Part shown: positions 57,077-64,000 of the stretch, in pieces
How positions within the stretch are numbered: position 1 is the stretch's first letter
Layout of the letters: every line of letters starts with the position of its first letter
Assembly (NCBI GenBank): GCA_947503775.1
Contig: CANNFE010000005.1
Coordinates: 62,001-126,000, forward strand
From: an uncultured Paracoccaceae bacterium
Lineage (GTDB): Bacteria; Pseudomonadota; Alphaproteobacteria; Rhodobacterales; Rhodobacteraceae
Reading direction: 5' to 3'
Length of the DNA stretch: 64,000 nt
The notes under the pieces: generated by a model
Seen by the model: the letters and a program-made list of their open reading frames with translations, nothing else
Database searches by the model: none
What the model was told of the DNA's origin: nothing
Program-made: the position numbers and the translations under genes

Positions 57077-58501
57077 CTATTCCTCCAGCACCCAGGTATC
57101 CTTGGTGCCGCCCCCCTGGCTGGAATTGACGACAAGCGATCCCTTCTTCAGCGCCACCCGCGTCAGCCCGCCCGGCGTGATCTCGATCCCGCCCGGGCTC
57201 ATCAGAACGAAGGGCCGCAGATCGACATGGCGCGGCGCCAGCCCCGCCTTGGTAAAGATCGGCACCGTCGACAGGCTCAGCGTCGGCTGCGCGATATAGT
57301 TGCCGGGTTTGGCTTCGAGCTTTGCCCGGAACTCCGCCAACTCCTTCTTCGAGGCGGTCGGCCCGATCAGCATCCCGTAGCCGCCCGAACCATGGACTTC
57401 CTTCACCACCAGATCGGCGAGGTTGTCGAGCACATAGGCCAGCGCGTCCTTTTCGGAACAGCGCCACGTCTGCACATTCTTCAGTAAGGCCTTCTCGCCG
57501 GTATAGAACTCAACGATTTCCGGCATGTAGCTATAGATCGCCTTGTCATCGGCAATACCCGTCCCCGGCGCGTTTGCAATCGTGATCCCGCCCGCGCGAT
57601 AGACATCCATGATCCCCGGCACGCCCAGCGCGCTGTCGGGATTGAAGTTCAGCGGATCGAGAAAATCGTCATCCACGCGCCGATAGAGCACATCGATCGC
57701 CTTGTAGCCCCGCGTTGTGCGCATCGCGACACGCCCGTCGATGACCCGCAAATCGTGCCCTTCGACCAGCTCCACCCCCATCTGATCGGCCAGAAAGGAA
57801 TGCTCGTAATAGGCCGAATTGTGAATCCCCGGCGTCAGCACCGCCACAACAGGATGCCGTCCGGCACTATCGGGCGCACTGCGGCACAGCGATTTATGCA
57901 AGAGTTTCGGGTAGTTGCTGACCCGCTGCACCCGATTCTGCGAAAACAGCTCGGGGAACATCTGCAGCATCGTCTCGCGGTTCTCGAGCATGTAGCTCAC
58001 CCCCGACGGCGTGCGCGCATTGTCCTCCAGCACATAGACCTCGTCCTCGCCGGTCCGCACCAGATCGATCCCGACAATGTGGGTGTAAACCTTTCCCGGC
58101 GGCTCCACCCCAATCATCTTGGGCAAAAACGCCTCGTTCTGCGCGATCAGATGGGCCGGAATGCGTCCGGCTCTTAGGATCTCCTGGCGATGATAGATGT
58201 CATGCAAAAACGCGTTGATCGCCTGCACGCGCTGCTCGATCCCCTTCGAGAGCCGCCGCCACTCCGCGCCTGAGATGATGCGCGGGACGATATCGAACGG
58301 GATCAGCCGCTCCCCCGCCTCCTCGCGCCCGTAGACGTTGAAGGTGATCCCGGTCAGGCGAAACAGCTCCTCGGCCTGCTGCGCCTTCTTGCGGAGCCGG
58401 CTGGGATCCTCTGCATCGAACCACTGGTGAAAGTCCTGATACGGTCGCCGGGGATGCTCCCCCCGACCGAACATCTCGTCGAAGTGACGGTCTTCATTCA
58501 T
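57077..58501 (-). CDS. Circularly permuted ATP-grasp protein of the Anbu operon
   Basis: A 474-residue circularly permuted ATP-grasp type 2 protein. Landmarks are FDEMFGRGEHPRRPYQDFHQ near the N-terminus, GVEPPGKVYTHIVGIDLVRT, YVLEDNARTPSGVSYMLENR (metal ligands), DVLYRRVDDDFLDPLNFN and VVKEVHGSGGYGMLIGP, the glycine-rich ATP loop. It probably ligates a carboxylate to an amine. It is the first gene of the operon and its promoter lies within 58502-58603. Confidence 0.92.
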   Translation of the reverse strand: MNEDRHFDEMFGRGEHPRRPYQDFHQWFDAEDPSRLRKKAQQAEELFRLTGITFNVYGREEAGERLIPFDIVPRIISGAEWRRLSKGIEQRVQAINAFLHDIYHRQEILRAGRIPAHLIAQNEAFLPKMIGVEPPGKVYTHIVGIDLVRTGEDEVYVLEDNARTPSGVSYMLENRETMLQMFPELFSQNRVQRVSNYPKLLHKSLCRSAPDSAGRHPVVAVLTPGIHNSAYYEHSFLADQMGVELVEGHDLRVIDGRVAMRTTRGYKAIDVLYRRVDDDFLDPLNFNPDSALGVPGIMDVYRAGGITIANAPGTGIADDKAIYSYMPEIVEFYTGEKALLKNVQTWRCSEKDALAYVLDNLADLVVKEVHGSGGYGMLIGPTASKKELAEFRAKLEAKPGNYIAQPTLSLSTVPIFTKAGLAPRHVDLRPFVLMSPGGIEITPGGLTRVALKKGSLVVNSSQGGGTKDTWVLEE

Positions 58502-58603
58502 TCGGTCAGGCTAACCGCGCGCCATGCGTTTCACAACGCAAACCACGGATATCCTTTGGGATCATGGGCTCGGCGCCCATAATTTAGGCGCCCGGTCCGC
58601 CGG

Positions 58604-62306
<3,703 letters not shown>

Positions 62307-62310
<4 letters not shown>

Positions 62311-63716
62311 GCGCTGGCCAGCACCTCGTATAGATCGGCATAGGCCCGCGCCGATGGCCCCCAGCCCACAGGTTGGGCCATAGCGTTCTTCTGCAGCCGC
62401 GCCCAGATCTCAGGGGCTCGATAAAGCTCGGTCAGGCGGATCAGCGCCTGCGCCAGCGCCTCTGCCGTCACCGGGTGAAACTGAATACCCGTCGCAACGC
62501 CCGCCGCCAAAGCCGCCGGGTTGGCATCGATCACCGTATCGGCCAGCCCGCCGGTCAGCGCCACGACCGGGATCGTGCCATAGCGCAACCCGTAAAGCTG
62601 CGTCAGGCCGCACGGCTCGAACCGCGACGGCACGAGGATCGCATCGCCGCCTGCAATCATCCGGTGCGACAGCCCCTCGTCATAGCCGATCCTCACCGCC
62701 ACGCCCTCATGCGCCTCGGCTACATGGGTGAAAGCCACCTCCATCGCCGGGCTGCCCGAGCCCAAAAGCGCAAGCTGCCCGCCATTGTCGATCAGCGCCG
62801 GCAGCGCCTCGAGCAGCAGATCGAGCCCTTTCTGATCGCTCAACCGAGAGATCACGACGCAAAGCGGCCCGTCGCTCTCCGGCAATCCCAGCTCCTTGCG
62901 CAGGGCAGCGGTGTTGCGGGCCTTGCCCTTGGCCGACTTGTAGCCCTTGATCTCGGGATCGCTCGCCGGGTTCCAGATCGCCTCGTCGATCCCGTTGAGG
63001 ATCCCGCTCAAATCGCCCGACCTCGCCCGCATCACACCGTCCAGACCCATCCCGAACTCGGGCCGCATCAGCTCGCGCGCATAGGTCGGGCTGACCGTCG
63101 TGATCCGGTCCGCCCAGACGAGCCCCGCCTTGAGCGCGCTGATCTTGCCCCAGAACTCATACCCCTCCCGGTCAAAGTCATGGGGATCGAGCCGAAGGCG
63201 TTCGATCCGGTCCTGATCCGCGAGTCCATGAAAGGCGATGTTGTGGATCGTCAGCACCGTCGGAATGCCGCTATCCTTCAGGTAATAGGCCGCCAGCCCC
63301 GCCTGCCAGTCGTGCAGATGCACCACATCGGGCCGCCATTTGCCCGCCCTCGCCATCTCCGCCGCCGCCCAGCTTAGCGCCGCGAACCGCTCGGGATTGT
63401 CCGGCCAGTCATGCTTGTGCTCATCGAGGTATAGCGATCCGCCCCGGTCAAAGAGATGCGCCGCCTCCAGCACCAGCAGATCGAGGCCCGCCGCCTTGCC
63501 GCTCAGAACACGCCCTTTGCCGCCAAAGCACTCGTCGATCTTCAGAACGACCTTCGCGCCCTCAAGCGCCGCCATCACCGCCGGGTAACCCGGCAGCAGA
63601 ACCCGCATCTCGACACCGACCTCAGCCAGCGCGCCCGGCAAGGCGCCGACGACATCGGCCAGCCCGCCGGTCTTGACCAAGGGCGCGCATTCCGAAGCGA
63701 CCGACAGAACCTTCAC
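62307..63716 (-). CDS. glgA: Glycogen synthase
   Basis: A 469-residue GT5 glucosyltransferase. The GTG start at 63716 gives the family N-terminus [20 protein letters not shown] (KTGGL binds ADP-glucose); the open frame upstream is antisense to glgC-coding sequence in another phase. The C-terminal domain holds [20 protein letters not shown]. It elongates glycogen from ADP-glucose supplied by GlgC. The start overlaps the glgC stop by four bases (GTGA). Confidence 0.95.
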
Positions 63717-64000
63717 TGCGCCGCGGCCCTCGCATCCAGCATCGGCTGCGTGATCAGCGTGACGCCCCCTTCGGAGACGCGGAACCACTTGGCGTCCTCC
63801 TGGGGATCCTCGCCCACGACCAGTCCTTCGGGGATCTCCACGCCCCTATCGATCACGACATTCGTCAGCTGCGCATGCCGCCCCACATTGACGTAAGGCA
63901 TCACCACCGCCCGCGTCAGCGACGCGTAGGAATTCGTATGCACCTGCGTAAAGAGCAGCGATTCCCGGATCTCCGTCCCCGAGACAACGCAGCCCCCCGC
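63713..64000 (-). CDS. glgC: Glucose-1-phosphate adenylyltransferase, C-terminal part (5' end outside window)
   Basis: The last 95 or so codons of GlgC, open to the window edge. The sequence [19 protein letters not shown] then [20 protein letters not shown] and [20 protein letters not shown] forms the left-handed beta-helix of ADP-glucose pyrophosphorylase, ending in [15 protein letters not shown]. The enzyme makes ADP-glucose, the committed step of glycogen synthesis. It is the upstream gene of glgA-glgX-pgm; a glgB or glgP gene may lie further upstream. Confidence 0.95.
   Translation of the reverse strand, partial: AGGCVVSGTEIRESLLFTQVHTNSYASLTRAVVMPYVNVGRHAQLTNVVIDRGVEIPEGLVVGEDPQEDAKWFRVSEGGVTLITQPMLDARAAAQ

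Overview
This is a GC-rich alphaproteobacterial chromosome segment. Gene content and gene order point to the Rhodobacteraceae, most likely the Roseobacter group: TRAP transporters, a xylFHGBA cluster with a divergent ROK regulator, an imuA-imuB-dnaE2 mutasome under an alphaproteobacterial LexA box (GTTC-N7-GTTC), a bacteriophytochrome with its heme oxygenase, an Anbu proteasome operon and a glgC-glgA-glgX-pgm glycogen operon. I recognise no insertion sequence, prophage, CRISPR array or rRNA. Two tRNA genes are present: Tyr-GUA and Thr-UGU.

Layout. 0-3.5 kb: housekeeping genes (Lrp/AsnC regulator, CoA-binding protein, YHS protein, ASCH protein, zinc ribbon, rlmB) and tRNA-Tyr. 3.6-11.3 kb: a catabolic cluster (Gfo/Idh/MocA protein, GntR regulator, LLM flavin monooxygenase, aldo/keto reductase, flavin reductase, TRAP dctQMP). 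It matches the logic of oxidative sulfoquinovose desulfurisation (sulfo-SMO), with an NAD-dependent sulfoquinovosidase candidate in place of a classical one. 11.3-13.1 kb: a Sel1 protein and a diheme peroxidase whose start codons overlap head-to-head. 13.1-21.5 kb: xylose uptake and isomerase pathway plus xylR. 21.5-24.4 kb: a CRTAC1-type FG-GAP protein and a second diheme peroxidase. 24.6-27.7 kb: heme oxygenase and bacteriophytochrome-HWE kinase-REC. 27.8-33.7 kb: SOS mutasome, punctuated by CTAG-centred palindromes. 33.7-37.1 kb: a secreted repeat protein, a hypothetical protein, tRNA-Thr and an acyltransferase. 37.4-40.4 kb: a copper-type operon encoding an MbnH-like diheme enzyme, a PCuAC-MbnP fusion and a small CPLC-motif protein. 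40.8-44.3 kb: an LLM oxidoreductase, a universal stress protein and an Ala/Gly symporter. 44.4-54.6 kb: a sugar-acid cluster (LacI regulator, TRAP dctPQM, IlvD/Edd dehydratase, KDG-type kinase) interrupted by two lower-GC unknown genes and a CNNM/CBS protein flanked by structured repeats. 54.6-58.5 kb: the Anbu operon. 58.6-64 kb: the glycogen operon, running off the window end inside glgC.

The two most interesting units are: (1) the copper operon, in which a PCuAC copper chaperone domain is fused to an MbnP domain beside its presumed maturase MbnH, implying a kynurenine-containing copper protein outside any methanobactin locus; and (2) the putative sulfo-SMO cluster using a TRAP transporter. 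Non-coding signals also stand out: three clusters of palindromes centred on TCTAGA, a 3 x 66 bp tandem repeat with compensatory changes in its hairpin stem, a CCCGGG-CTTGA-CCCGGG repeat family lodged in transporter operons, a perfect LacI operator filling a -35/-10 spacer, a large inverted repeat between xylF and xylR, and a possible leader ORF coupled to xylR.
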